Shown here: positions 1 through 6,234 of the stretch, piece by piece
Numbering within the stretch: position 1 is the stretch's first letter
Layout: each line of letters starts with the position of its first letter
Assembly: GCA_030630315.1 (NCBI GenBank)
Contig: DAOVNI010000067.1
Location: 1 to 7,589, forward strand
Origin: Phycisphaerae bacterium
GTDB taxonomy: Bacteria; Planctomycetota; Phycisphaerae; Sedimentisphaerales; Anaerobacaceae
Length of the DNA stretch: 7,589 nucleotides
Reading direction: 5' to 3'
The notes under the pieces: model-generated
What the model saw: the letters and a program-made list of their open reading frames with translations, nothing else
Database searches by the model: none
Told to the model about the DNA's origin: nothing
Made by a program: the position numbers and the translations under genes

Positions 1-32
1 GTTTTGAGTTTTGAGTTTTGAGTTTTTAGTTT
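1..32. repeat. Heptamer tandem repeat (GTTTTGA)n inside the ahbC frame
   Basis: Three perfect GTTTTGA units at 1-7, 8-14 and 15-21 are followed by one unit with a single change (22-28, GTTTTTA) and a partial GTTT. The array may continue past the window edge. On the minus strand the unit TCAAAAC has no stop in any frame and encodes the seven-residue period SKLKTQN. Loss or gain of one unit would shift the ahbC frame. Confidence 0.8.
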
Positions 33-819
33 CTCCGGCCATCTTTACCAGAAGATAGGGCCCATCAGCGTGATTGCCCACAGTAAGCACCTCGTCTATC
101 AGGCCCTTGCGGGCAAAATCATCGGTCTTTTCTATTATCGTATCGACAGTTTGCCGCGTTTGTTCGGGGGTTAAAGTTTGTCCGTCAAGCTCCTTCGCTC
201 TGCCGCTCCGAATTAAATGGTAGAAGCAGATTCGGCGGACACCTGCCTTAGCAGAGATATCGAAGACGGTAGGGATTTGGGTGCTGTTTGCTTTTGTTAT
301 AGTAAAACGCAAGCCGGTTCTTATGCCTGCGTTCTTGCAATTTTCAATTCCCGCCAGGGCCGCTTTGAAACTGCCCTTTACCTGTCTGAATTTATCGTGG
401 AACTCTTCATTCCCATCAATAGAAATGCCCACATAACTTACACCGGCACCGGCCAATCGCCCGGTAGTTTCCGAGTCAATCAACGTGCCGTTGCTGGACA
501 AGACAGTTCGCAGGCCTAATCGCTTCGCTTCCGCCAACAATTCAAATAAATCATCTCGCAACAACGGCTCGCCACCGCTAAATAACACGACCGGACAATT
601 CACGTCGGCAAGCTCGGAGAGTAATTGCTTCGCTCGTGCCGTAGTCAGCTCATCGCTAAATTGGTTGGATTCTGAAGAGCTGTAGCAGTGCAAACAGCGC
701 AAATTGCACCGGCAGGTGCAATTATAAACGACCACGGGGCCAAACGATTTTTCCCTGCGATAGCGCAGGTCGTCAGACTTACCTGCCAGGCCACAATATA
801 GCTTTGAGATATTTATCAT
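1..819 (-). CDS. ahbC: Radical SAM heme-biosynthesis protein, probable 12,18-didecarboxysiroheme deacetylase (AhbC/NirJ family), 3' end outside window
   Basis: The frame is open from ATG at 819 to the window edge (273 codons); the C-terminus is missing. The N-terminus ISKLYCG...LRY followed by PVVVYN and the cluster motif CNLRCLHC (C38, C42, C45) is the AhbC/NirJ arrangement. Further family landmarks are FSGGEPLLR, SSNGTLID, YVGISIDG, FYHLIRSGRA and NHADGPY. Known family role: radical SAM removal of the two acetate side chains of 12,18-didecarboxysiroheme, giving Fe-coproporphyrin in the siroheme-dependent heme pathway. The ATG overlaps the cobA-hemD stop (ATGA, 816-819). An AAGGA motif at 828-832, inside the end of cobA-hemD, gives a plausible ribosome site 8 nt away, so translation is probably coupled. 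Family proteins carry further C-terminal cysteines and are usually near 390 residues; neither can be checked here. Oddity: the last visible residues are encoded by a heptamer tandem repeat. AhbD or NirJ are alternatives, but the N-terminus and the context favour AhbC. Confidence 0.85.
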   Translation of the reverse strand, partial: MINISKLYCGLAGKSDDLRYRREKSFGPVVVYNCTCRCNLRCLHCYSSSESNQFSDELTTARAKQLLSELADVNCPVVLFSGGEPLLRDDLFELLAEAKRLGLRTVLSSNGTLIDSETTGRLAGAGVSYVGISIDGNEEFHDKFRQVKGSFKAALAGIENCKNAGIRTGLRFTITKANSTQIPTVFDISAKAGVRRICFYHLIRSGRAKELDGQTLTPEQTRQTVDTIIEKTDDFARKGLIDEVLTVGNHADGPYLLVKMAGETKNSKLKTQN

Positions 820-2336
820 TCGTACGTTCCTTCTATGGCAGCAAGTAAGCCGTCAGTAGTATGCTCTCTCGCTGTTACGTCAACCCTGACGCCAAGATTT
901 TTCAATTGTTCAGAAGTCACCGGCCCAATCGATGCTACTTTAACATTACTTGAATTTACTAAATCGCCCGGGATTTGCGCGAAAAAACCCTTGGCCGAAG
1001 ATGGACTTGCAAACGTCAGCCAATCAATCTTACTGTCGGCTATTTTTTCTTTCAGCCGGCTGGATTCGCTTTTCTCCGTTACAGCGGTATAGACAGCTAC
1101 ATCGTCAAGTTGCGCTCCGGCTTGCTCCAACAGCTCTCCAAGCTCATTTGAGGCGAGCTGCGAGCGCAAAAGCAAAATCTTTTTGCCTTTCAAATTTGCA
1201 AAGCCGATTAGTTGTTTGCCGAGCTCCTTACTTGTGAAAGCGGTCGGGACAAAATCCGCGTTTATGCCGAACTCGTCTAATTTGGCCGCGGTTTCTCTGC
1301 CTATTGCGGCGATTTTTGCAGGACCAAAAACGCGGGCATCCTTCTTCAAGCTTTGTAAGCAATCGAAGAAAATGCTTACGCCGTTTGCACTGGTAAAGAT
1401 TATCCAATCATATTCTGCGAGTTTAACAAGTGTCTGTAAAAACTGATTGCTGCCGGTCAAGGGCTTGAGCTTTATTGCTGGAAACTGTATTGGATTGCCG
1501 GCGTGCTGAATAATCTTAGCTGCGAAATCCGCATTACCACAGCGGTCACGAGTTACAACAATGCTCCTGCCAAACAACGGTTTTTTCATAAACCAGCTCA
1601 GCTTTGTGTCATCGGCAGCGGCGCCGACAATTACAATCGCCGGCGGTTCAATTTTTTCATGCTTACACTTATTACTTAGCTGCCGGAGTGAAGTCCTTAC
1701 AGCTCTTTGAGTTGGCAAGGTGGCATCAGCAATTACCGCTGCGGGGGTGTCATCTTCCATTCCATTTTTTATTAGCTGCTCGACAATAAAATCCAGATTG
1801 CCCATCGCCATATAAAAAACTATTGTGCCGGGGAACTTGGCGAGCAGATGCCAGTCGATATTGGTGTCTTTTTTTCCTTCCGCTTCATGGCCGGTGATGA
1901 AAACAACCTGCGAGCTGTACCGTCTATCGGTCAGCATAATACCAGCGTACTCAGCGGCGGCGATTGCAGCGGTCACGCCGGGGACTATCTCGAAATCAAT
2001 TCCGGCCTCGGCGAGTAATGCCACCTCTTCAGCGCCTCTGCCGAAGATGCAGGGGTCGCCGCCCTTTAGCCGGACTACGGTTTGTCCGCTGGAGGCCTTT
2101 TCGATTAAAAGGTTATTGATTTCTTCCTGCGTAAAGGAACCGCCGCCAATACGTTTGGGCACGTGGATAATCTCTGCATTGGCGCGGGCAAGTTTAAGCA
2201 AAGCCGGGTTGGCCAACTTATCGCAGATTATACAGTCGGCGGTTTTGAGAAGCTCTGCGCCGCGGACAGTAATCAAATCCGCCCTGCCCGGGCCGGCACC
2301 AACCAAATATACGAAACCTTTTTTTCCCTGAGACAT
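816..2336 (-). CDS. cobA-hemD: Bifunctional uroporphyrinogen-III C-methyltransferase / uroporphyrinogen-III synthase (CobA-HemD fusion)
   Basis: A 506-residue fusion. Residues about 8-245 are the SAM-dependent uroporphyrinogen-III methyltransferase (SUMT) domain, with LVGAGPG (11-17), VRLKGGDPCIFGRG (88-101), VPGVTAAIAAAEYAGI (118-133), ITGHE (147-151) and FYMAMGN (174-180). A short linker leads to PLFGRSIVVTRDR (253-265), the usual opening of a HemD domain. HemD continues with WIIFTSANGV (311-320) and, near its end, a TFASPSS motif. HemD closes hydroxymethylbilane to uroporphyrinogen III with ring D inversion; the SUMT half methylates it at C2 and C7 to precorrin-2. One chain thus diverts the product to siroheme, as expected upstream of AhbC. 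Both halves look complete and cytoplasmic. The ATG at 2336 has only a weak AGGA about 11 nt upstream. The gene lies 82 nt after the GLUG gene's terminator, so it probably needs its own promoter, and none is convincing. Confidence 0.95.
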   Translation of the reverse strand: MSQGKKGFVYLVGAGPGRADLITVRGAELLKTADCIICDKLANPALLKLARANAEIIHVPKRIGGGSFTQEEINNLLIEKASSGQTVVRLKGGDPCIFGRGAEEVALLAEAGIDFEIVPGVTAAIAAAEYAGIMLTDRRYSSQVVFITGHEAEGKKDTNIDWHLLAKFPGTIVFYMAMGNLDFIVEQLIKNGMEDDTPAAVIADATLPTQRAVRTSLRQLSNKCKHEKIEPPAIVIVGAAADDTKLSWFMKKPLFGRSIVVTRDRCGNADFAAKIIQHAGNPIQFPAIKLKPLTGSNQFLQTLVKLAEYDWIIFTSANGVSIFFDCLQSLKKDARVFGPAKIAAIGRETAAKLDEFGINADFVPTAFTSKELGKQLIGFANLKGKKILLLRSQLASNELGELLEQAGAQLDDVAVYTAVTEKSESSRLKEKIADSKIDWLTFASPSSAKGFFAQIPGDLVNSSNVKVASIGPVTSEQLKNLGVRVDVTAREHTTDGLLAAIEGTYE

Positions 2337-2342
2337 AAAACT

Positions 2343-2430
2343 CGAAATCCTAAATACGAAATCCTCCGCAGGACACCTTGCGGTGGAAACAAATTCGAAT
2401 TCTCAAATGACCAAATGTTCAAAACAGGTA
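2343..2430. repeat. Intergenic repeat-like element with hairpin, leader of cobA-hemD
   Basis: Just upstream of cobA-hemD lie two copies of CGAAATCCT (2343-2351 and 2357-2365, period 14). A hairpin follows at 2363-2386, with arms CCTCCGCAGG and CCTTGCGGTGG around the loop ACA. Next come the 10-bp palindrome AATTCGAATT and AT-rich TCAAATGACC/ AAATGTTCAAAACA-type sequence. The style recalls degenerate dispersed intergenic repeats seen in planctomycete-like genomes (from memory, not checked). It may be transcribed as the 5' leader of cobA-hemD. Confidence 0.5.
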
Positions 2431-2454
2431 AAAAACCCGCAATAAATTGCGGGG
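2430..2454 (-). terminator. Rho-independent terminator downstream of the GLUG gene
   Basis: Read on the minus strand, a perfect 7-bp stem CCCGCAA/TTGCGGG with loop TTTA is followed directly by six T. It lies about 145 nt after the GLUG stop codon and 94 nt before cobA-hemD, and should separate the two transcripts. Confidence 0.85.
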
Positions 2455-2470
2455 CTAAATATTTTTCATT

Positions 2471-2499
2471 AGGATACCAAATATGTTGTGAAATTGCAA
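2471..2499 (-). promoter_or_regulatory. Weak candidate promoter just upstream of the terminator
   Basis: On the minus strand TTGCAA (2494-2499), a 17-bp spacer and TATCCT (2471-2476) make a weak sigma70-like pair. A start near 2464 would run almost at once into the terminator hairpin at 2436-2453. This could be chance, or an attenuated leader for cobA-hemD. Four of six positions match consensus in each box. Confidence 0.2.
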
Positions 2500-2598
2500 C
2501 TGTTTTGGGGCGGGGTCGGCACAGGAGGCAGCGGAGACGGTTTGGTCGAAGGCAAATTGTCCCACTAAAGGGTTATAAAAAAGTTCGCAATAAAGTTC

Positions 2599-4920
2599 TT
2601 AAAGGCCTGCCAGCCAATTATCAGCCAGTGCTGCAAGGTCAAAACGGTCAACTATATTGTCACCACCATTTGGTACGATGTCCGCCGATGGCTCGGCTGG
2701 AGGCTGCCGCCATTGTGCAGCGAGAACGGCAAAATCTCTCATATCTACACCATCCGGACAGACAAAATCTCCCAGCACCGGCTGCCACCAGCTCAGTTTC
2801 GGATAACTCATTCCTTCGCAGTTCATTTTCCAAATAGGCGTACTAAAATCCCATCCGGCGTTTGTAAATGTGCTCATGGTTTGCATGTCGGCTGTCATCA
2901 GGCCTGTACCACCGGCACTGGTTGTCTTCTGGCTGGTTTCAATATCCCAGAAAGAATCATAAATCACACCAGGCTCGCACCCCCACGGGTCACACCGCTC
3001 ATTATGTCCCACCAGGCCTCCGACATCCCCTGTTCCCGTAATGCTGCCGGTCGAATAACAGTTGGTGATTGTGCCATAATCATTTAATCCCACCAGTCCG
3101 CCGACAGCGCAGTTTCCCGAAACGTCCCCCGTTGAATAGCAGTTGGTGATTGTGCCAATATTGCCTCCCACCAGTCCGCCGACTCCCCCGTACAACAAAC
3201 CAGAACCCGAAACGCTGCCGGTTGAATAGCAGTTGTTGATTGTGCCATGATTATTGCCTCCCACCAGTCCGCCGACATAACCTGCTCCCGAAACGCTGCC
3301 GCCCTCAATGTAACAGTTGGTGACAGTTCCATTTATTAGTAGGCCAACCAGCGAACCGACATGCCATCCTGTACCGGCGTCAACATTGGGGTCAATCAAT
3401 CCTAAATCTTTGATTACTCCCCTAACGTACCCGAAAAGTCCTATGCTACTTGTGTCTGGAGAGGTGTAGGTGAAGTTTGAGATTGTATGGCCGTCGCCGT
3501 CAAATACACCGGTGAACGCCTTATTGCACCCAGGTAGGTAGCACCCAATTATGTTAAATTCTTCACCCATATACCCAGCCAAATCGATATCGGCCATCAG
3601 CTTGAAATGCTTGTCCAAGTCGTTGGAATCTGCCCCAATCGCATTCATCTGACATGAGGTGTAAATTAAGTAAGGGTTGTTAGAATCCCCTGTGCCCCCG
3701 CCGTATTTCTCCCACGATAGTCTGGGGTAATCCTGCCCCTCACAAATCTTCCAGATATCGTTTGGTCCGTTCGTTAACTCATCAACAAAATCCCAGCCGG
3801 CATCAGTAAAGGTGCTCTGTTTTTTCATATCAACTGTTATTTGACCAATCACACCTTCCGGATCAGGCCAAACACCGCCAACACCTGAAAAAAATGGGTC
3901 ATGATTAGAGTCCACATTCCAGAAGCAACCCATGAAAGAGCCTCTAGCTTTGTGGTCATATCCCACGAGCCCGCCGAAATCTCCGAACGGATTATCTCGC
4001 TCAACAGGGCCCGTTGAGTAGCAGTTGATTATCGTGCTGTAAGCATGATATCCCACCAGGCCCCCAACAGCGTCACTTCCCTGAACATTGGTTATAGAAT
4101 AGCAGTCAACGACCGTGCCGTGATTGCTTAGTCCCATCAGACCACCGACATCATCATCACCATCGACACTGGACGTTGCATAGCACTTGCTTATCATCCC
4201 GTAATCGCTAGATCCCACCAGTCCGCCGACGTGATCCCCCCCTAGAACATCGCCTGTTGAATAGCACCTGCTTATCGTGCCATTTTCGTTGTATCCCACG
4301 AGTCCCCCCATGTGATAAGTTTCTCCGATAATGGTGGCCGTTGAATAGCAGTTAGTGATTGAGCCATGGTTCTCCCCTACCATCCCACCGATATAACCCT
4401 CCCCTCGAACAGTGCCTGTTGAATAGCAGTCGGTTATCGTACCAGAAGAGTTCAGTCCCACCAAGCAGCCAACATAATATCCCTGCTGTAAAGCGTTGAC
4501 ATCTGCATTTTCCAGCACTACGTTTTTAATCTGGCTGTCACCATCAACGCAACCAAACAATCCGACGTTCTCTCGGAGGACAGAGTCCCAAGTAAAATTT
4601 AGGATTTTACAGCCATTGCCGTCAAAGGTGCCTGTGAAGGGTTTGTAGTCACCGATTACAAAATATCCGATGATATTGTACTGTGTGCCTGAAAAGCATG
4701 ACAAATCAATATCTGCCATCAGCTTAAAATGCTTGTCCCAGTCATTGGAATCGGCGCCAATGGCATTCATCTGATTTGCATCGAAAATTAGATACGGGTC
4801 GTTCGGCTCTCCCGTACCGCCGCCGTATTTGGCGTGGGCGGGGGCGGCCCAAAAGCAGATGGCAAGCAGGACAAGTAGCGGAATTGTTAATTTGCCGAAA
4901 GTTTTATTAAAATCAGGCAT
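2599..4920 (-). CDS. Secreted GLUG-repeat protein with dockerin-like C-terminus
   Basis: A 773-residue exported protein. Residues 1-30 are a clear signal peptide: K6/K10, a hydrophobic core TIPLLVLLAICFWAA, and AHA before K31. The mature part is a duplicated module. Each copy opens with YGGGTG..N.PYLI and QMNAIGADSND.DKHFKLMADIDL (from about 31 and from K405), then runs through GLUG repeats of the form VGGLVGxNxxGTIxNCYSTGxVxG. There are six full repeats plus a degenerate one in module 1, and four plus a degenerate one in module 2. Such repeats are thought to form a right-handed beta-helix. The last 60 residues (714-773) hold two degenerate dockerin/EF-hand-like repeats, GDFVCPDGVDMRDFAVLAAQW and GGDNIVDRFDLAALADNWL, often seen at the end of Phycisphaerae secreted proteins. 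No enzyme motif is visible; a surface, adhesive or matrix role is a guess. The ATG has a strong AAGGAGG six bases upstream, and the gene has its own promoter and terminator. Its place among heme genes has no obvious metabolic reason. Confidence 0.85.
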   Translation of the reverse strand: MPDFNKTFGKLTIPLLVLLAICFWAAPAHAKYGGGTGEPNDPYLIFDANQMNAIGADSNDWDKHFKLMADIDLSCFSGTQYNIIGYFVIGDYKPFTGTFDGNGCKILNFTWDSVLRENVGLFGCVDGDSQIKNVVLENADVNALQQGYYVGCLVGLNSSGTITDCYSTGTVRGEGYIGGMVGENHGSITNCYSTATIIGETYHMGGLVGYNENGTISRCYSTGDVLGGDHVGGLVGSSDYGMISKCYATSSVDGDDDVGGLMGLSNHGTVVDCYSITNVQGSDAVGGLVGYHAYSTIINCYSTGPVERDNPFGDFGGLVGYDHKARGSFMGCFWNVDSNHDPFFSGVGGVWPDPEGVIGQITVDMKKQSTFTDAGWDFVDELTNGPNDIWKICEGQDYPRLSWEKYGGGTGDSNNPYLIYTSCQMNAIGADSNDLDKHFKLMADIDLAGYMGEEFNIIGCYLPGCNKAFTGVFDGDGHTISNFTYTSPDTSSIGLFGYVRGVIKDLGLIDPNVDAGTGWHVGSLVGLLINGTVTNCYIEGGSVSGAGYVGGLVGGNNHGTINNCYSTGSVSGSGLLYGGVGGLVGGNIGTITNCYSTGDVSGNCAVGGLVGLNDYGTITNCYSTGSITGTGDVGGLVGHNERCDPWGCEPGVIYDSFWDIETSQKTTSAGGTGLMTADMQTMSTFTNAGWDFSTPIWKMNCEGMSYPKLSWWQPVLGDFVCPDGVDMRDFAVLAAQWRQPPAEPSADIVPNGGDNIVDRFDLAALADNWLAGL
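3050..3330 (-). repeat. DNA-level tandem repeats encoding GLUG units of module 2
   Basis: A GTTGGTGATTGTGCCA-type segment recurs at 3061, 3142, 3232 and 3316 with small changes, together with the shared CCCACCAGTCCGCCGAC. Spacings of 81, 90 and 84 nt are all multiples of three, so unit gain or loss keeps the frame. Nucleotide similarity looks higher here than among the module 1 repeats, which suggests more recent expansion or gene conversion. Confidence 0.7.
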
Positions 4921-4926
4921 TTTAGC

Positions 4927-4933
4927 CCTCCTT
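4927..4933 (-). promoter_or_regulatory. Strong Shine-Dalgarno of the GLUG gene
   Basis: AAGGAGG on the minus strand, six bases before the ATG at 4920. It is clearly stronger than the sites before hemC and cobA-hemD, and it fixes the start directly before the signal peptide. Confidence 0.85.
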
Positions 4934-4975
4934 CCAAAAAAATGGGGTTAAGAGCTTCGGGTTTTACAGACTATT

Positions 4976-5004
4976 ATTCTAATATTTATCGGAAGCAGAG
5001 TCAA
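4976..5004 (-). promoter_or_regulatory. Sigma70-type promoter of the GLUG gene
   Basis: On the minus strand TTGACT (4999-5004), a 17-bp spacer and TAGAAT (4976-4981) match consensus at five of six positions in each box. A start near 4969 gives a 5' leader of about 50 nt ending in the strong ribosome site. This is the best promoter in the window. Confidence 0.8.
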
Positions 5005-5025
5005 GACTTTTTTTTCGGAAGTTTT

Positions 5026-5090
5026 GAGATTGCCATACCCGCTTTCGCGGGCACAGGCCCTGCGTGCTTCGCACGCTACTCGCAATGACG
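5026..5090. repeat. Dispersed-repeat-like element (GAGATTGC...GCAATGACG) with two internal hairpins
   Basis: The ends ATTGC (5029-5033) and GCAAT (5082-5086) can pair. They enclose hairpin CCCGC-TTTC-GCGGG (5038-5051) and hairpin GCGTGC-TTC-GCACGC (5062-5076), so the element could fold as a three-way junction. Ends of the GAGATTGC / GCAATGACG type resemble a widespread class of bacterial intergenic repeats (recalled, not searched). It lies between hemC and the GLUG promoter. There is no T-run after it on the minus strand, so it is not a standard terminator. Confidence 0.6.
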
Positions 5091-5098
5091 ATTTTATA

Positions 5099-5115
5099 GG
5101 GGACAGGGGACAGGG
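5099..5115. repeat. Short heptamer tandem repeat (GGGGACA)2
   Basis: Two exact GGGGACA units (5099-5105 and 5106-5112) plus GGG, immediately beside the hairpin element and about 35 nt past the hemC stop. It is small but shares the 7-bp period of the arrays at 1-32 and 6118-6131. Confidence 0.55.
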
Positions 5116-5150
5116 TTTAGGGAATAGATTCTTCAGATGACGCAGTGTAG

Positions 5151-6074
5151 TTATTGTTCGAGGGATGCGAGGATTTTTTTGCCGCCGGCGTTGAGGAGCT
5201 GGTTGGCAAGTTTTTCGGCGAGTTTGCCGGTCTGCGCGGCGGGGCCTTTAATCCGGCGTCTGATAAAATTTTCGCCTTGTAAATCCGATATAAATGCGCA
5301 AATTTCAATATCATCTCCGTCAATCTTTGCAAAAGCACCCACCGGGGCGTGACATCCGCATTGCATTGTTACCAACACCTGTCTCTCTGCTAAAGTAACG
5401 GTCGAAGCATTTTTATCGTTTATGGCGGCGATGAGCTCGCCTGTCGCAATGTCATCAGTTCTTGTCTGAACGGCGAGTGCACCCTGGGCAGGGGCGGGGA
5501 TGAATTGCTCCGGGTCGAAACAGAAGGAGATTTTCTTCGCCAGGCCGAGCCTCTCTATCCCGGCCCGTGCTAAAATAATTGCGTCAAATTTTCCTTCTTC
5601 GAGTCGCCTTACTCGCGTTAAGACATTACCTCTAATAGACGTTGGCTTAAGGTCTGCTCTTAAACGTCTGAGCTGAGCGGCCCGCCTTAGACTCGAAGTG
5701 CCAATCTTTGCGGACTGGTGAAGCTGCTCGATTGAACTAACCGAACCGGCTGCCATTAAACAATCTTCAGGAAATTGCCGCTCACAGACCGCAGCGATGG
5801 TCAGTCCCTCCCGCCGGTGCGTAGGTAAATCCTTGAAGCTATGAACGGCAAAGTCAGCCTGTCCGGCCAGCAGGGCATCTTCTACCTGCGAGGTGAAAAA
5901 ACCGGTGTCCTTGAGATTCCATAAGGCAGTACGCCTGTCGCGGTCGCCCGTGGTAGTTATTTTTTTGGTTTTGATTTGTATGTTGGGATAGACTTTTTTT
6001 AGAGCAGAGATGACAATCCCAGTTTGAGCGATGGCGAGCCGGCCGCCACGAGTTGCGGAAGTAAGAACCTTCAT
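5151..6074 (-). CDS. hemC: Hydroxymethylbilane synthase (porphobilinogen deaminase)
   Basis: A complete 307-residue enzyme of normal family length. It links four porphobilinogen units into hydroxymethylbilane in the cytoplasm, feeding the HemD half of the fusion encoded downstream. The N-terminal ATRGGRLAIAQT is followed by AVHSFKDLPT, with the catalytic Asp as D82 and K81 beside it. IGTSSLRRAAQL gives substrate-binding R130/R131, then SIRGNVLTRVRRL (R148), DAIILARAGIERLGL and PAPAQGALAVQ. The dipyrromethane cofactor cysteine is C241 in CGCHAPVGAFA, at the place of E. coli C242; an additional C239 sits two residues before it. The ATG at 6074 is preceded by a modest AGGG. A terminator lies upstream (6203-6230), so hemC probably has its own promoter. 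No clear terminator follows it before the repeat-rich gap leading to the GLUG gene. Confidence 0.96.
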   Translation of the reverse strand: MKVLTSATRGGRLAIAQTGIVISALKKVYPNIQIKTKKITTTGDRDRRTALWNLKDTGFFTSQVEDALLAGQADFAVHSFKDLPTHRREGLTIAAVCERQFPEDCLMAAGSVSSIEQLHQSAKIGTSSLRRAAQLRRLRADLKPTSIRGNVLTRVRRLEEGKFDAIILARAGIERLGLAKKISFCFDPEQFIPAPAQGALAVQTRTDDIATGELIAAINDKNASTVTLAERQVLVTMQCGCHAPVGAFAKIDGDDIEICAFISDLQGENFIRRRIKGPAAQTGKLAEKLANQLLNAGGKKILASLEQ

Positions 6075-6089
6075 ACAAGCCCTTTTTTG

Positions 6090-6105
6090 TCAGCGATGCC
6101 GCTGA
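6090..6105 (-). promoter_or_regulatory. Hairpin in the hemC leader
   Basis: TCAGCG-GCAT-CGCTGA forms a perfect 6-bp stem with a 4-nt loop, about 15 nt before the hemC ATG and next to its AGGG ribosome site. It could affect translation initiation or mRNA stability, but no known riboswitch fold is recognised. Confidence 0.4.
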
Positions 6106-6117
6106 TACATTCAAATA

Positions 6118-6131
6118 GCAAAATGCAAAAT
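6118..6131. repeat. Two tandem GCAAAAT heptamers in the hemC leader
   Basis: Exact GCAAAAT units lie at 6118-6124 and 6125-6131. They overlap the possible -10 box of the hemC promoter. Confidence 0.5.
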
Positions 6132-6158
6132 ATACTCTGTATCTAATGTGTGTGCTAA
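6129..6158 (-). promoter_or_regulatory. Possible hemC promoter
   Basis: On the minus strand TTAGCA (6153-6158), an 18-bp spacer and TATATT (6129-6134) make a moderate sigma70-like pair, about 55 nt before the hemC ATG. The upstream terminator at 6203-6230 makes a promoter in this gap likely; this is the best candidate I see. Confidence 0.35.
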
Positions 6159-6202
6159 CCTTTTTGTTTCTGCAAATTATCGTATTTTTCTTTGAGTTCA
6201 CG

Positions 6203-6230
6203 AAAAAATGCCTCACGATTGAAGTGAGGC
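6203..6230 (-). terminator. Rho-independent terminator after the zinc-ribbon gene
   Basis: Minus strand: a perfect 7-bp stem GCCTCAC/GTGAGGC with a 7-nt loop, then A and six T. It begins four bases past the stop codon of the small gene (6235) and ends the hemA-small-gene transcript about 130 nt before hemC. Confidence 0.88.
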
Positions 6231-6234
6231 GCGA

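Noticed and set aside
217..685. Plus-strand frames opposite the left-edge gene
   Set aside because: They lie antisense to the ahbC frame, which carries clear radical SAM motifs across the region.
2337..2430. Cobalamin or other known riboswitch before cobA-hemD
   Set aside because: The gap is too short for a cobalamin riboswitch and shows no B12-box-like sequence; only a simple hairpin is present.
2163..2837. A 224-codon plus-strand frame spanning the cobA-hemD start, the gap and the GLUG 3' end
   Set aside because: It is antisense to two well-supported genes and a terminator, has no ribosome site I can see and no recognisable motif.
3084..3332. An 82-codon minus-strand frame with repeated SADWWEAI
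   Set aside because: It is the alternate-frame reading of the GLUG repeats; its periodicity is inherited from the real gene.
3050..4470. Regularly spaced repeats that could suggest a CRISPR or satellite array
   Set aside because: Spacings are multiples of three, the copies diverge, and they encode GLUG units in one long frame with a signal peptide.
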